Assembly (NCBI GenBank): GCA_023457435.1
Contig: JAEWLS010000026.1
Coordinates: forward strand, 5,676 to 69,675
DNA: 64,000 bases
Direction: 5' to 3'
Origin: Pseudomonadota bacterium
Lineage (GTDB): Bacteria > Pseudomonadota > Alphaproteobacteria > Rhizobiales > Rhizobiaceae
Of this stretch, positions 63,702 to 64,000 are shown one piece after another; within the stretch, counting starts at the first letter, position 1; every line of letters begins with the position of its first letter. The position numbers and the translations under genes were made by a program. Below the pieces are notes generated by a model that was given only the letters and a program-made list of their open reading frames with translations, made no database searches and was not told where the DNA came from.

Positions 63702-64000
63702 TTAGAATTCGAAGTCGGCGGCGGAGAGCTGCGAGGCGGTTACGCCGCGGAGCGTCAGGATATTGCCGCCGCCGAGGTCGATGGTGACGTTGCCGGCGCC
63801 GCCGTCGGCGATCTTGCCGCTGAGGTCGGAGAAGCTGGCGATGCCGCTGGCCGTCAGGTTCAGCTTGTCGATACCGTCCTCGAAGCCCCACAGCGTGTCG
63901 CTGCCGTTGCTCGCGACGGAGGCATAGACGTCGGCCGCGCCGTCGTTGGTGCCGAAGTAGATGACGTCGTTGCCGGTGCCGCCATAGATGCGGTCCGCGC
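63702..64000 (-). CDS. RTX-like protein, 5' end cut by window edge
   Basis: The last 98 or so codons of a minus-strand gene. The visible protein has GGTGNDVIYFGTNDG, DTLWGFEDGIDKLNLTASG, and ends QLSAADFEF, the same hydrophobic C-terminal form as the other RTX proteins here. It is the likely third member of the secreted cargo group. Total length unknown. The gap of 195 bases to the next RTX gene carries that gene's promoter. Confidence 0.85.
   Translation of the reverse strand, partial: ADRIYGGTGNDVIYFGTNDGAADVYASVASNGSDTLWGFEDGIDKLNLTASGIASFSDLSGKIADGGAGNVTIDLGGGNILTLRGVTASQLSAADFEF

Overview
The window is a GC-rich chromosomal segment from an alphaproteobacterium, most likely a Rhizobiales member near the Phyllobacteriaceae (Mesorhizobium-like). 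The evidence is the AapJQMP general amino-acid transporter, the ppk-ppx pair, rhizobial-type Ros/RIME-like intergenic palindromes, a PrsD/PrsE-type type I secretion pair, and frequent GTG/TTG starts. No rRNA, tRNA, insertion sequence, phage gene or CRISPR array was recognised.

Left part (1-17104) is ordinary core genome: a 3'-truncated aspS, a ParD/ParE toxin-antitoxin module with a good promoter, an MFS transporter, ribonuclease D, a PuuD-like amidotransferase, the ppk-ppx operon, a small zinc-binding protein, an FAD hydroxylase followed by a GtrA protein, the aapJQMP operon, and a cystathionine beta-lyase-like metC.

From 17117 to 62516 almost every gene concerns cell-surface glycans. (a) 20602-17117 (minus): two glycosyltransferases and a polyprenyl-phosphate sugar transferase that would start glycan assembly. 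(b) 20709-28277 (plus): a tight seven-gene run that looks like a complete D-arabinofuranose donor pathway as known from mycobacteria: a HAD-UbiA fusion, DprE1-like oxidase, DprE2-like reductase, an epimerase, an FAD protein, a GtrA membrane protein and a GT-C-like membrane protein. (c) 32203-28287 (minus): Wzm/Wzt ABC exporter and a double-GT2 protein. (d) 32370-36324: a methyltransferase, a GT-C-like membrane protein and an O-acyltransferase. (e) 36477-40886: a type I secretion ABC protein and membrane fusion protein, then a glycosyltransferase. (f) 40879-42693: a lower-GC patch with an FkbM methyltransferase and an unrecognised protein. (g) 42755-43975: an RTX-repeat protein with its own promoter and terminator. 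(h) 62516-44196 (minus): one long operon-like run joining dTDP-L-rhamnose synthesis (rfbA, C, B, D), activated sulfate synthesis (cysD, cysNC), methyltransferases, several glycosyltransferases, a sulfotransferase and a GT61 enzyme. (i) 62688-64000: two more RTX proteins, the last cut by the window edge.

Taken together the locus predicts a surface polysaccharide carrying rhamnose and D-arabinose, decorated by sulfate, methyl and acyl groups, exported through an ABC transporter, alongside a dedicated type I secretion pair and short repeat-only RTX proteins. The arabinose-donor operon combined with in-operon PAPS synthesis and a sulfotransferase is the most interesting system here. Start codons were assigned from ribosome-binding sites and family starts; several are GTG or TTG and uncertain.
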